DNA of 33,876 nucleotides from Acidobacteriota bacterium. GTDB taxonomy: Bacteria > Acidobacteriota > Terriglobia > UBA7540. Every line of letters starts with the position of its first letter. Positions within the stretch are counted from its first letter, which is position 1. Under the pieces are notes generated by a model. That model was not told the DNA's origin and ran no database searches. It saw only the letters and a program-made list of their open reading frames with translations. The stretch is taken from positions 1-33,876 of the forward strand of contig CADDZE010000040.1 in the NCBI GenBank assembly GCA_902812465.1, read 5' to 3'. Positions 1 to 8,820 of this stretch are shown here, piece by piece. Position numbers and translations under genes: made by a program.

Positions 1-45
1 CTGTTAACCGAAGGGTTGCAGGTTCGAGTCCTGCCCGAGGAGCCA
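1..45 (+). tRNA. tRNA-Asn (GTT), 3' part only
   Basis: The window opens inside the anticodon loop. The first seven bases CTGTTAA form the loop with anticodon GTT, which reads Asn codons. The T arm follows as GCAGG-TTCGAGT-CCTGC. The 3' acceptor strand is CCGAGGA, then discriminator G and an encoded CCA ending at 45. CCGAGGA would pair with the usual TCCTCGG start of bacterial tRNA-Asn, which lies outside the window. The D arm and 5' half cannot be seen. Confidence 0.9.
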
Positions 46-112
46 ATCTTTTCAACAAGTTGGCTGTGGGAAGTTTGACAAAGATTGCGTCGGGCCTTTC
101 TCCCGTAGACGT

Positions 113-433
113 TTATCCCACTTGTAGATCAATGGTGAGAAGCGCCTTACAAGAGACGCAGAGGATCTGTCCAGTGTAGGATCCAGAGGAAACAGTGAAG
201 AGCCGAATCTCCCCGCAGCGGGCGCAGGAGGCCGTCGGGCTGTTGGGATCGCAGTCGGTGGGGGGCAGAGGGCCGATCTCGCCTTTGAGTTCGCCCACCC
301 ACTGTGTGGTCGGCTCGAAGGTGGTATAGCAGTAGCTGCAGACATGATTGAAGCAGCAAGACGGCTGGCAGGAGTAAACGACGTCGGTAGAGCCGCATTG
401 GGGGCAGGCGAAGCTAAGAGGTTGCAGATTCAC
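113..433 (-). CDS. Small double zinc-ribbon protein of unknown function
   Basis: About 106 residues. The sequence shows four Cys pairs arranged as two zinc ribbons: CPQC with CSYC, and CARC with CVSC. A Cys-rich SCQPSCC segment lies in the first ribbon. No catalytic domain is visible, so a nucleic-acid or protein-binding role is only inference. The frame stays open well upstream. I chose the GTG at 433 because its GTGA overlaps the stop of the upstream sugar kinase by 4 bases, a translational-coupling arrangement. The alternative is ATG at 481 (122 residues, starting MPRQPSTSED), which would overlap the kinase by 52 bases. Neither start has a convincing ribosome binding site. It is likely cotranscribed with the kinase. 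Confidence 0.7.
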   Translation of the reverse strand: MNLQPLSFACPQCGSTDVVYSCQPSCCFNHVCSYCYTTFEPTTQWVGELKGEIGPLPPTDCDPNSPTASCARCGEIRLFTVSSGSYTGQILCVSCKALLTIDLQVG

Positions 434-1464
434 GTTGTGACTACGCGGCACATCTTCGGAAGTCGACGGTTGACGCGGCATCTGGCGTCCGCGGATGCCA
501 GCGCGCGAGCAAGCATGACAGCACCCTGCACCGGCTCTCGGCGGAGAACAGAAATTTTCACGCCGGGCACTGCCTGGCGAAGCGCACGAGCGAAGCTTTG
601 GCGGACCCTCGAGCTGGCTCGAAACACACCCCCTGCGCATGTTACACGGATCCCGTGGCCATTGCAGCCCATGCGTTTAAGCAGGGCGACGGCAAGCGTT
701 GCCAAGTCGCTGCCTGCTTGGTCGCACAGTCGGCGGGCCACTTGATCCCCACTGCTAGCGGCCCGGAGCACCAAGGGTGCGAGCGCGGCGATTTCAGCTG
801 CGCTGAGCGGCCTCCTGATGACGTCGTCGATGCGCTTGAGGCGTAAGGCGCGAGTGATGGTCCTCGTCAGCGCCGTGCGAGGACCTCGCCCGTCGGCCTG
901 CTGGAGCGCAGCCGCTACGGCCTTCCGTCCCAGATCGTAACCTGACCCGCAGTCGTCAAACGGTATACCCCAGCCGCCGACGCGCCGAGTACGCCCGCGG
1001 CCGTCACGCCCGTAGGCGATTGAGCCCGTACCGGCGATGACGATGACTCCCGGCGCCTCGCCGAGAGCGGCCTCGAGAGCGATCGCGGCATCCGAGGTCA
1101 GTAGATGGCGCCGAGCCGGAATCGCCCTCTGGAGCCATGCCTGCATCCGCCGGTGGACGCGCGCGTCACAGGAGCCGGCCAAGCCCACGCATACCGCATC
1201 AAGCCGAGACCGACGCAGACCTGCCTGGCGAATGGCAGCCGTGGCGGCACGCAACAGTTCGCGCTGGGCTGCAGCGAACCCCACTTTCAGGGGATTCGAC
1301 GGTCCAGCCACCGCGCGCCCCTCGACTTTGCCATGCGAGCCAGCGACCCAAGCCGTCGTTCGAGTGCCACCGCCATCAATGCCCAGCACAAAAGACGCGG
1401 TTTCAGCTAGCTTCGGACCAGCCTCCTTCCATGCTGGCGTCTCTCCACGGTTGACAAGCGGCAT
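430..1464 (-). CDS. BadF/BadG/BcrA/BcrD-type sugar kinase, N-acetylglucosamine kinase-like
   Basis: 344 residues of the ASKHA ATPase fold. The phosphate-1 motif is GIDGGGTRT near residue 28, the second phosphate loop is VIVIAGTGSIAYG, followed by the family-typical GGWGIPFDDCGSGYDLG. The adenosine-side motif is CAGGVF near the C terminus. These match the BadF/BcrAD family branch that includes eukaryotic-type GlcNAc kinases, which phosphorylate N-acetylglucosamine or another amino sugar in the cytoplasm. The exact substrate cannot be read from sequence. The first about 25 residues precede the conserved fold and may be an over-extended N terminus; a GTG just before the GIDGGG motif is an alternative. 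A perfect TATAAT on the minus strand (1484-1479) lies only 14 bases before the chosen ATG, so the leader would be very short. It stands divergent to the galT-like gene. Confidence 0.85.
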   Translation of the reverse strand: MPLVNRGETPAWKEAGPKLAETASFVLGIDGGGTRTTAWVAGSHGKVEGRAVAGPSNPLKVGFAAAQRELLRAATAAIRQAGLRRSRLDAVCVGLAGSCDARVHRRMQAWLQRAIPARRHLLTSDAAIALEAALGEAPGVIVIAGTGSIAYGRDGRGRTRRVGGWGIPFDDCGSGYDLGRKAVAAALQQADGRGPRTALTRTITRALRLKRIDDVIRRPLSAAEIAALAPLVLRAASSGDQVARRLCDQAGSDLATLAVALLKRMGCNGHGIRVTCAGGVFRASSRVRQSFARALRQAVPGVKISVLRREPVQGAVMLARALASADARCRVNRRLPKMCRVVTT

Positions 1465-1478
1465 CGATAGACCGATTA

Positions 1479-1484
1479 ATTATA
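1479..1484 (-). promoter_or_regulatory. Candidate -10 box for the sugar kinase gene
   Basis: Read on the minus strand this is TATAAT, a perfect sigma70 -10 hexamer, in an AT-rich patch that is unusual for this GC-rich region. No good -35 is found 16-18 bases upstream. It lies 14 bases before the ATG at 1464, implying a 5' leader of about 8 bases or a start further inside the gene. Confidence 0.4.
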
Positions 1485-1510
1485 TTATGCCGTAGTCGGC
1501 GCGGCTTTTT

Positions 1511-1528
1511 CGCCTGCCTAGGCAGGCG
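1511..1528. promoter_or_regulatory. Perfect 18-bp palindrome in divergent promoter region
   Basis: CGCCTGCCTAGGCAGGCG is its own reverse complement. It lies between the divergent sugar kinase and galT-like genes, about 27 bases upstream of the kinase -10 candidate. It has no U-tract on either outgoing side suitable for a terminator; the TTTTT lies on its left side. An operator for a dimeric regulator is the simplest reading, but no regulator gene is adjacent. Confidence 0.45.
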
Positions 1529-1568
1529 CTGAGAGCCACAGGGAGCCGCCGAAGTTTACGCATCGCAT

Positions 1569-1584
1569 CCTAGCCATAGCTAGG
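1569..1584. promoter_or_regulatory. Inverted repeat, possible operator upstream of galT-like gene
   Basis: CCTAGC-CATA-GCTAGG has perfect 6-bp arms around a 4-base spacer. It shares the CCTAG core with the palindrome 40 bases to the left. The two together suggest a paired operator for the divergent genes. This is inference from symmetry alone. Confidence 0.35.
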
Positions 1585-1695
1585 TTAAGCGGTTTTCCAA
1601 CCCGCGCAGAAACTCACCGCGAAAACGGGAGGTGCGTGGCCAGAAGAATAAGCGACCAGGACTACCTCGACGCTGGCAATGCTGGAGACGATGAA

Positions 1696-2691
1696 ATGGA
1701 GTTGAGAAAAGATCCCATCACCCAAAGCTGGGTTATCCAGGTGGATGGTGAAGGCTCGCCTACCGATGGACGGGAGTGCCCTCTCTGCCCTGGCCATGAA
1801 TCGAGCTGCCCGCAGAACGTTTACGAATACCCGTACGGCAGCCCGGACTGGCAGGTACGCGTTATCCCTCACCTCAAGCCCCTCTACCGCATCGAAGGCG
1901 ACGCCCAGAGACGAGCCGAGGGGCTTTACGACCGCATGCGCAACCTGGGAGCCCATGAGATCGTCATTGAGCATCGCGATCACAATTTGCCGCTGGCAAT
2001 GCAGAGCGACGAGAATGTAGCCCACGTGCTGCGCGCCTATGTGACGCGCATCAGGGAGCTAAAAGGAGACCGCCGCTTTCGCTATGTGACCGTCTTTCGC
2101 AACCAGGGGCGGGAGGCTGGCCAGGACCTCGCCCATCCCCATTCGGAGATCACCGCGACGCCTTTTGTGCCGCGGCGCGTTGCCTACGAACTGCGCTCGG
2201 CCAAGCAATATTTTCGCCTCAAGGAGCGCTGCCTGCTCTGCGACATCATCAGCCAGGAGCTCAACCAGCAGGTGCGCACCGTGGAGTGGGATGATCAGTT
2301 TATGGCCTTCTGTCCCTTTGCCTCGCGCGTCCCCTACGAAACCTGGGTGCTACCCGTTAGTCATCACGCGTCCTTCGAGGAGCATCTGGCCACTTGGGAG
2401 AGCCAGCTTCGGCTGGCGCGGTTTCTGAAATCCGTCCTGCGCCGGGTGGGCGCTGTTGCTCCTGCACACCACCTCGTCCTGCTCACCACGCCCAACACCA
2501 ACGCCAAGTTCGAGAAGGGTAACTGGGAGACTCTAATGGACGACTCTCACTGGCACTTCGAGATCCTGCCGGTCATACCGTCGCAATTTAAGTCGTACGG
2601 GCTGAAGGAGGTCTACTACAACTCGCTGCTTCCGGAGAAGGCGGCTGCGCAGCTGCGAAATATCGAACCTGCCGCGGAAGCGCGAGCGTGA
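1696..2691 (+). CDS. galT: Galactose-1-phosphate uridylyltransferase family protein (GalT-like)
   Basis: 331 residues of the HIT superfamily. Canonical members exchange UMP between UDP-glucose and galactose-1-phosphate through a uridylylated histidine. Seen here: N-terminal ELRKDPITQSWVI, a CPLC zinc pair at residues 28-31, the active-site segment HPHSE at 147-151, a second CLLC pair, and HWHFEILP near the C terminus. The family normally has Gln after HPH(G/S); here the codon is GAG, giving Glu. Related ADP-glucose phosphorylases share this fold, so the substrate is uncertain. I chose ATG 1696 because GGAG lies 8 bases upstream and the conserved fold begins there. A GTG at 1636, also with an upstream GGAGG, would add 20 residues without family similarity. 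The sugar kinase lies divergently upstream. Confidence 0.85.
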   Translation: MELRKDPITQSWVIQVDGEGSPTDGRECPLCPGHESSCPQNVYEYPYGSPDWQVRVIPHLKPLYRIEGDAQRRAEGLYDRMRNLGAHEIVIEHRDHNLPLAMQSDENVAHVLRAYVTRIRELKGDRRFRYVTVFRNQGREAGQDLAHPHSEITATPFVPRRVAYELRSAKQYFRLKERCLLCDIISQELNQQVRTVEWDDQFMAFCPFASRVPYETWVLPVSHHASFEEHLATWESQLRLARFLKSVLRRVGAVAPAHHLVLLTTPNTNAKFEKGNWETLMDDSHWHFEILPVIPSQFKSYGLKEVYYNSLLPEKAAAQLRNIEPAAEARA

Positions 2692-2774
2692 AGGCCCGTG
2701 GCGACCTCGTTGTCGAGCGAAGGGGTTTGAGTGCCACCCTGCAAAGCCAGCTAACTCGATGAAAGCGAAGCGTG

Positions 2775-5378
2775 CTAGGCACAGCAGCGCATCACGATCA
2801 GCGTCATGTCGTCGTGCTGCGCAGCGCCAGCGGCAAACTCGTCCGCAGCGCGCATGATGGACTGAATCATGGCAGAAGCGCACTGCTCGGCACACGACTT
2901 TACTGCATCCATCATCCGCTCCTCGCCCCACTCTTCGTTTTCACAGTTCATCGCCTCGGAGACGCCATCGGTATAGGCAACGAGCACGTCGCCAGGCACG
3001 AGCGTCACGCTGGCTTGCTCATACGAAGAGTCGGGCAGCAGTCCCACAACGGTTCCGCCCTCGGCGAGCCGTTGGACTTGCCAACCGTCTCGGCAACGGC
3101 GAAAGAGTAGGGGGGGATTGTGACCCGCATTGACGTAACTCAATTGCCGCGCCACCGGATCGTACTGTGCATAGAAGAAAGTGGCATAGCGGTTGGTAGC
3201 CGTCGCCTCATAAACTAAGTGATTCACGTGACGAATCAGCGCCGCCAGGTCGTCCGGTGCGCGCGTGGCTTCCCCCCGCAGAGATGCCTGAAGGCTGGCC
3301 ATCATGAGCGCAGCAGAAATTCCCTTGCCGGATACGTCGCCGATAGCGATACCAAGCCGGCCACCGGGCAGCGCCAGGAAGTCGAAGTAGTCGCCGGCCA
3401 CGCCCTGGGCTGGCCGGCACGCACCATCGTAGTCGAGACCACTGACGGGCGGGCGCTTCTGCGGGAAAAGGCGCTCTTGCACTTCGCGCGCAATCTCGAT
3501 CTCGCGGTTCAGCTTCTCACGCTGCGCCACCTCTTCAGCGATGACCGACGTCAGGCGCGCGTTCTCCAGAGCCAGCCCTGTTTGGACCGCCACAGATTTG
3601 AGTAACCGGATATCGCTGCGCGAATAGGGTTCTTCCGAGCGCTTGGGGCCGAGGCAGATAAAGCCAAGTAAGTGATCCTTGGCTGCCAGGGGCAGTAACA
3701 ACTCAGCGCCCAGCTCGGCAAGCTGGCGGCGTTCTGCCTCGCTCATGTCCGGGCGGCGGTAGAGCCAGGAGGTCGGGTCATCAAGGTAGACGCGAGCGGG
3801 TTCGGTAGCTTCCGCTAACTGCCGCACCGTCGCCGCGCTCTCCGGGAAGACAACCTGAGGCAGCGTGTTGTACCCGAGCGCGTAAGCGGGCCGGTAAGGG
3901 CCGCTGCCGTCGACCAGCGCCGCGACCCGCTCGACGTGAAGCGAATCGGCAATGCGCTGCGAGACCGTGGCCAGCAAGGGCTGAACTTCGACCATAGTGC
4001 GAACCTCGTCGGCCAGTTCGCTCAGCAGCTGCTCGGCATCGTAGGCGTCGCGAAAGAACTTGCGATCGATCCACAGCCTGAGCTTCTGAAATCCTTGGCG
4101 CGTCTTATAAAACAACGCCACGGTCACGAGGATGACCAGAAAAAAGGGGAGTGAGTAGGGCCGCACGTGCCGCAGCACATAGATAACCGCGGCGATGGAG
4201 CAGGAGCCGAAGATCACCTGGATAAGGTTGATGCCACCCTTGGCGAAGGCATACCGCAGTCCCTGCCGGATGACCACGCGCACATCCATGGCGCGCTGCA
4301 CCACGATGATGTAAGCCAGCGTCACCGGCAGCAGGCAGAACAGCGCCCAGGCCGGCCCAATGACCCACCAAGGAAAGTAGTGTTCTATGGATGTGCCGTG
4401 CCACTGGGCGATGAGGGAGAGAATGAGAAGAGGCGTGAGGCTAACAAAAGCGCCTGCGTACAACACGCGCAAGCGGCGCCGCGAGTCGTGGGAGGTGGCC
4501 ATCCGGTACTTGGCACAGACACCCACAAAGAAGCCAGCCACCAAGGCGTACGCAAGGGGGCGGGCCAGCATTTCGGTGCGTGTTAGGAAGCGGTTGATGG
4601 CAAAGACAGCCGCGAGGTGCTGCAGCTCTCCCACTGCGGCCACCACGTGACAAGCCACCATGACCGCCCACAAGGGAAGGGTGGTCCACTCGAACCACGT
4701 CCACCAGCGCGAGCGCAGGCCGGGTGGAAAGGGTTCGGGAAAGTAAACGCCGAGCAGAAACAGCCAAACCGGCCAGCTGTTCTGCAGAAAATCCCAGTAG
4801 ACCACGGCGACGATGCGCGACCTGGGGCCCCAAAATTGGGCGAGCGGGTTGCCTAGACTGGCCAGGCTGAGCATCACCGCCAGGACGAGCCAGGCGCGGG
4901 GGTCCCGCGGGCGGACGGCGGTCGTCCAGAACCCTAGCGTCAAACAGAAGGCGGGCATCACTATGGAAAAAAAGGCAGCCACAGGGTTGCCTCGATCCAC
5001 GGCCATCAACCGCACGGCAACAGTATGAGGCGCCGACCCGACGGGCTGGCCCTTCGGCCGGACCGTAACTAGGAGAAGATCCCCGGGACGGGCGGCGGCA
5101 AGGGCATCCGTAAGAGTCACCCAGCCAGTTACGGGACGCCCGTTGAGGGCCACCAGCGTGTCACCTTCGCCTAACCCCGCCTCCCGTGCGTTGGGGTGCA
5201 AGAAGATGATGCGGAAGGCCGGCTCCTCGCCTTGGGAGTCAAGGAGAAAGGGGGAGCCTACCTGGTTTTCGCGGCCGAACCACTGCGGGAAGCGAATTTC
5301 CGCACGGCGCACCTGGTAGACCACCGACAGGACGAGCAGGACTACCAAGCAGGAATACTGCAGGATGGGGCGTTTCAT
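2775..5378 (-). CDS. Membrane-bound PP2C-type (RsbU/SpoIIE) serine phosphatase with PDZ and GAF domains
   Basis: 867 residues. In order: a signal-anchor helix (about 7-24), a PDZ-like domain (about 50-110, with AREAGLGEGDTLVALNGRPV), roughly eight to nine further hydrophobic segments between 130 and 425, a GAF-like domain (about 465-615), a short coiled coil leading into EIAREVQERLFPQ at 628, and a PP2C domain to the end. Metal-binding acidic motifs are visible: GDVSGKG (680-686), TDGVSE (Asp804) and HDDMTL (856-857). The family dephosphorylates anti-anti-sigma factors in partner-switching pathways. The PDZ would face the periplasm if the anchor is standard, suggesting envelope sensing relayed to the cytoplasmic phosphatase. 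No anti-sigma or STAS gene lies nearby, so the target is unknown. It is monocistronic, convergent with the galT-like gene. Confidence 0.9.
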   Translation of the reverse strand: MKRPILQYSCLVVLLVLSVVYQVRRAEIRFPQWFGRENQVGSPFLLDSQGEEPAFRIIFLHPNAREAGLGEGDTLVALNGRPVTGWVTLTDALAAARPGDLLLVTVRPKGQPVGSAPHTVAVRLMAVDRGNPVAAFFSIVMPAFCLTLGFWTTAVRPRDPRAWLVLAVMLSLASLGNPLAQFWGPRSRIVAVVYWDFLQNSWPVWLFLLGVYFPEPFPPGLRSRWWTWFEWTTLPLWAVMVACHVVAAVGELQHLAAVFAINRFLTRTEMLARPLAYALVAGFFVGVCAKYRMATSHDSRRRLRVLYAGAFVSLTPLLILSLIAQWHGTSIEHYFPWWVIGPAWALFCLLPVTLAYIIVVQRAMDVRVVIRQGLRYAFAKGGINLIQVIFGSCSIAAVIYVLRHVRPYSLPFFLVILVTVALFYKTRQGFQKLRLWIDRKFFRDAYDAEQLLSELADEVRTMVEVQPLLATVSQRIADSLHVERVAALVDGSGPYRPAYALGYNTLPQVVFPESAATVRQLAEATEPARVYLDDPTSWLYRRPDMSEAERRQLAELGAELLLPLAAKDHLLGFICLGPKRSEEPYSRSDIRLLKSVAVQTGLALENARLTSVIAEEVAQREKLNREIEIAREVQERLFPQKRPPVSGLDYDGACRPAQGVAGDYFDFLALPGGRLGIAIGDVSGKGISAALMMASLQASLRGEATRAPDDLAALIRHVNHLVYEATATNRYATFFYAQYDPVARQLSYVNAGHNPPLLFRRCRDGWQVQRLAEGGTVVGLLPDSSYEQASVTLVPGDVLVAYTDGVSEAMNCENEEWGEERMMDAVKSCAEQCASAMIQSIMRAADEFAAGAAQHDDMTLIVMRCCA

Positions 5379-5597
5379 CTTGGAATCATCGCCATCCTAA
5401 CGCCCTCCACTTCGAGGCGTCAACCTGCGGCCGCGGCGATGTAGCTTTGCTTCTTGGTTCGTGCACCAAGTCCGCGGCTTTCTGGCGGCCCGGCAAACCC
5501 ATTGTGTCTTGCGAAGCTCTATTCCCTGCCACCCGAGATAGCCAGGCCTTACCGCACAAAGCGGCACCGCGGCCACGGCCTCCGTCCGTTTACCGAA

Positions 5598-8500
5598 TCA
5601 CTCCGGCACGCTCCTGGCCTCTTCCAGCCTCGGCAGGTGATCGGCGGGCCGCGCCCACCACACATAGAAGGTGGGCAGCAGGAAGACGCTGATGAGCAGG
5701 TCGGCGATCAGTCCGCCGACGATAACGATGGCGAAGGGCCGCTGCGAATCGGACCCGATGGCGTGGGACATCGCAGCTGGCAGCAAGCCCAGCGTGGCTA
5801 CGAGCATGGTCATCATGATGGGTCGCAGGCGGCGCGTGGCTCCCTCGATAGCAGCATCAACCACGGACCATCCGCGGGCGCGCAACTGGTTGATATACTC
5901 CACCATGATCACGCCGATCTGGATGGAGACTCCGAAGAGCGCCATGAAGCCAACGCCTGACGAGACGCTAAGGTGCGTGCCCGTCACCCAAAGGGCGATG
6001 AGACCTCCGATGGGGGCTACAATAATGTTCAGCAAGTTCAGGCCGGCCCACTTGGCGGAGCCGAAGGCGCCGTAGAGGATGACGAAGATGAAGAAGACGG
6101 TCAGCGGAATGATGAGCATAAGCCGGGCCTCGGCACGCTTCTGGCTTTCGTACTCGCCCTCCCAGTCGATGTGGTAGCCGCGCGGCAGGTGAATCCGGGC
6201 AGCTACTCTCCCCATCGCCTCCTTCACCGTACTGCCGAGGTCGCGTCCCCGGACGCTATACTTAATCGCCACGTAGCGTTGGTTTCCCTCGCGGTAGATT
6301 TCGGATGCGCCGTCGCGCTGGTCGATGTTGCAAAGTTGGGCCAGGGATACCCGCTCGCCGCTCGGCGCGAGCAGGCGGATGTTTTCAATGGCTTCCCGGG
6401 TGTTCCGGTATTGCGGCAGATACCGGAGCACCAGGTCGTAGCGCGCTTCACCCTGGAGCACTTGGCTGAGGGCGCTGCCGCCCACGGCGGTCTGGATGAC
6501 GTCTTGCACGTCAGCCACGTTGATCTGGTGGCGGGCACACTGCTGGCGGTTCACGATCACATTCAGGTTCGGCTGGCCGAGAACACGGAGAACGCCCAGA
6601 TCCTCAATGCCCCTGACGCCGCGCATGATATCGGCGATCTGTTCCGCGGTCTGTTCGAGAAGCTTCAAGTCATTGCCGTAAACCTTGGTAGCCAGCTGTC
6701 CCTTCACTCCGCTGACCGCTTCCTCTACGTTGTCTTCGATGGGCTGTGAGAACCCCCAGATCACGCCCGGTATCCTGGACTCGAGCTCGCGCTGCATGGC
6801 AGCTATGAGTTCGTCCTTGTTTTGGTGGAAGACCGGGCGCCATTGTTCTTTGGGCTTCAGGCCAACGAAATACTCTGTGTTGAAAAAACCCGTGGTGTCC
6901 AAACCATCATCGGGGCGCCCGGCCTGGCTGGTAGTCTCGCGAACCTCGGGGAAAGAGGCCAACAGCACTCGCGCTTGGTTTGCTACGCAAATGCTCTCGG
7001 TAGGTCCGGTGCTGGGTGGGAGCGTGCCCCGTACCCACAGGTCACCCTCGTCCAGGTGGGGGAGAAACTCCGACCCGATCACCCCGCTGGCTACCAGGCA
7101 AAAGCTGCTGGCCAAGGCAGCGGCCGCAAGGCCGACCATCACCCAGCGGTGATGAATGGTCCAGCGCAGGGCCGGGCGGTAATGTCTTTCGACCCAGGCC
7201 ACGAATGGGTTCTTCCACTCCGGCGTCTCCTGGCGGAAGAAAAGACTGCACAGCACGGGTGCGATAGTGATCGAGAAGACGACAGCGCCGAGGAGCGCAA
7301 AGGCCACGGTCCAGGCCATGGGGCGGAAAAGACGGCCCTCCACCCGCTGGAGAGTGAAGATGGGCAAGTATGCGGTGATGATAATAATAATCGCGTAGAA
7401 GACCGGCCGTTGCACTTCGTGTGCGGCCGCTCGGATCCGCTGGGGCACGGACTCCGTTGCGTGCTCCTGGTGACCGAGGTGACGGACGATGTTCTCCACC
7501 ATTACGACGGCGCCGTCCACAATCATTCCGAAATCCAGCGCGCCGAGCGAAAGCAGGTTGGCGGGAATCTTTTTCAGGTCAAGGCAGATGGAGGCGAACA
7601 AAAGAGAAAAAGGAATGGTCATCGCTACGATGAGAGCTGCGCGGGCGTTACCCAGAAAGAGCAGAAGGATGATACTCACGAGGATGAAACCCTCGGTGAG
7701 GTTGTGCAGCACCGTGTGCGTGGTGAAGTGAATGAGATCGCTGCGGTCGATGAAGGGAACGATCCTGATGCCCGGCGGCAGAATGCGCTCGTTTAGCTCC
7801 TTCACTTTCTGGTGAAGCCCTTGCAGCGCGGTCTCGGCGTTCGCTCCTTTCCGCATGGGCACCCAGGCGGAGACGACGTCATCGTTGTCGAGGATCGTTC
7901 CATCCTGGCGGTGAATCGCCCTGCCGAACTGGCCCAGGCGAATCTTGGGCCCCTGGGTGACCGTCGCGATGTCTTTCACACGGATCGGGGTGCCGCCCTT
8001 CGTCAGCAGCACCGTATTTTCGATATCCTGTACGTTCCGAACAAGGCCCACCTCCCTCACGTTGACCTGTTGCAAGCCGGCTTCGATGAAGCTGCCACCC
8101 GCGTTCGCGTTGTTGCTTGCCAGCTGCTGCTGCACTTGGCCGAGGCTGAGGCCGTAGGCAATTAGCTTGTTGGGATCGACGCGGACTTGGTACTCGCGGG
8201 TGGGACCGCCGAACGTGGCCACGTCGACGATATCCGGGGCCGACTTGAGATTCTTCTCGATGACCCAGTCCTCGATGGCTTTCAACTCCATCACGTCGTA
8301 CGCCGGGTTGGTGTTATACAGGGTGAAGAAGTAGATCTGGCCGACAGGGCTCCAGTCGGTGCCCATCTGAGGGGTGACACCAGGCGGCAGGCTGACCTGG
8401 GAAAGCCGCTCCAGCACTCGCTCGCGATTCCAGGCATTGTCGGTTTCGTCACCGAAGATCACCTTGAGGTCGGAGAGCCCGAAGATGGTGAAGGAACGCA

Positions 8501-8744
8501 GGTGGACGATTCCAGGGATACCGCTCAGGGCGGTTTCCAAGGGAATGGTCACTTGCTGCTCGATCTGCTCCGCGGCGATGCCGGGCCATTGGGTGATGAC
8601 CTCCACGTAGTTGTCCGCCACGTCCGGGTAGGCTTCGACGGGAAGGCGGTGGAACGAAATCGCACCCCAGCCAAACAGAACGAGAGCCCCTGCCAGCACC
8701 GCGAGGCGGTGGCTCAGGGTGAAGTCAACAACCGCGCGGATCAC
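5598..8744 (-). CDS. HME-type RND efflux pump, CzcA-like inner-membrane transporter
   Basis: 1048 residues, the full length of an RND permease. It starts with the first TM helix (MIRAVVDFTLSHRLAVLAG), then the porter domain (PVEAYPDVADNYVEVITQWPG), then TM2-6, a second periplasmic domain and TM7-12. The TM4 motif DFGMIVDGAVVMVEN at residues 404-418 is the charged proton-relay signature of CzcA/NccA-type divalent-cation exporters. CusA-type copper/silver pumps carry a different TM4 pattern, so Zn/Co/Cd/Ni export is more likely. The start is GTG. The adaptor gene lies directly upstream on the same strand, 265 bases away, separated by a strong hairpin. No outer-membrane factor (CzcC/TolC type) is in the window, so that part must be supplied elsewhere. 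Confidence 0.92.
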   Translation of the reverse strand: MIRAVVDFTLSHRLAVLAGALVLFGWGAISFHRLPVEAYPDVADNYVEVITQWPGIAAEQIEQQVTIPLETALSGIPGIVHLRSFTIFGLSDLKVIFGDETDNAWNRERVLERLSQVSLPPGVTPQMGTDWSPVGQIYFFTLYNTNPAYDVMELKAIEDWVIEKNLKSAPDIVDVATFGGPTREYQVRVDPNKLIAYGLSLGQVQQQLASNNANAGGSFIEAGLQQVNVREVGLVRNVQDIENTVLLTKGGTPIRVKDIATVTQGPKIRLGQFGRAIHRQDGTILDNDDVVSAWVPMRKGANAETALQGLHQKVKELNERILPPGIRIVPFIDRSDLIHFTTHTVLHNLTEGFILVSIILLLFLGNARAALIVAMTIPFSLLFASICLDLKKIPANLLSLGALDFGMIVDGAVVMVENIVRHLGHQEHATESVPQRIRAAAHEVQRPVFYAIIIIITAYLPIFTLQRVEGRLFRPMAWTVAFALLGAVVFSITIAPVLCSLFFRQETPEWKNPFVAWVERHYRPALRWTIHHRWVMVGLAAAALASSFCLVASGVIGSEFLPHLDEGDLWVRGTLPPSTGPTESICVANQARVLLASFPEVRETTSQAGRPDDGLDTTGFFNTEYFVGLKPKEQWRPVFHQNKDELIAAMQRELESRIPGVIWGFSQPIEDNVEEAVSGVKGQLATKVYGNDLKLLEQTAEQIADIMRGVRGIEDLGVLRVLGQPNLNVIVNRQQCARHQINVADVQDVIQTAVGGSALSQVLQGEARYDLVLRYLPQYRNTREAIENIRLLAPSGERVSLAQLCNIDQRDGASEIYREGNQRYVAIKYSVRGRDLGSTVKEAMGRVAARIHLPRGYHIDWEGEYESQKRAEARLMLIIPLTVFFIFVILYGAFGSAKWAGLNLLNIIVAPIGGLIALWVTGTHLSVSSGVGFMALFGVSIQIGVIMVEYINQLRARGWSVVDAAIEGATRRLRPIMMTMLVATLGLLPAAMSHAIGSDSQRPFAIVIVGGLIADLLISVFLLPTFYVWWARPADHLPRLEEARSVPE

Positions 8745-8820
8745 GTTGCGTCCTTAATGAGGTGCCGGGAGAGGGAGGCAGCGACTCGCCAACGTGAGCC
8801 TCGGACCTGGACCGCTCATA

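Noticed and set aside
1451-1479. TTGACA at 1451 as a plus-strand promoter for the galT-like gene
   Set aside because: It lies inside the coding start of the sugar kinase and has no matching -10 at 16-18 bases; the AT-rich box is too far away.
6822-7796. Long plus-strand frames opposite the RND pump (also 5973-6749 and 8187-9122)
   Set aside because: All are antisense to the pump gene, lack domains and have low-complexity charged composition.
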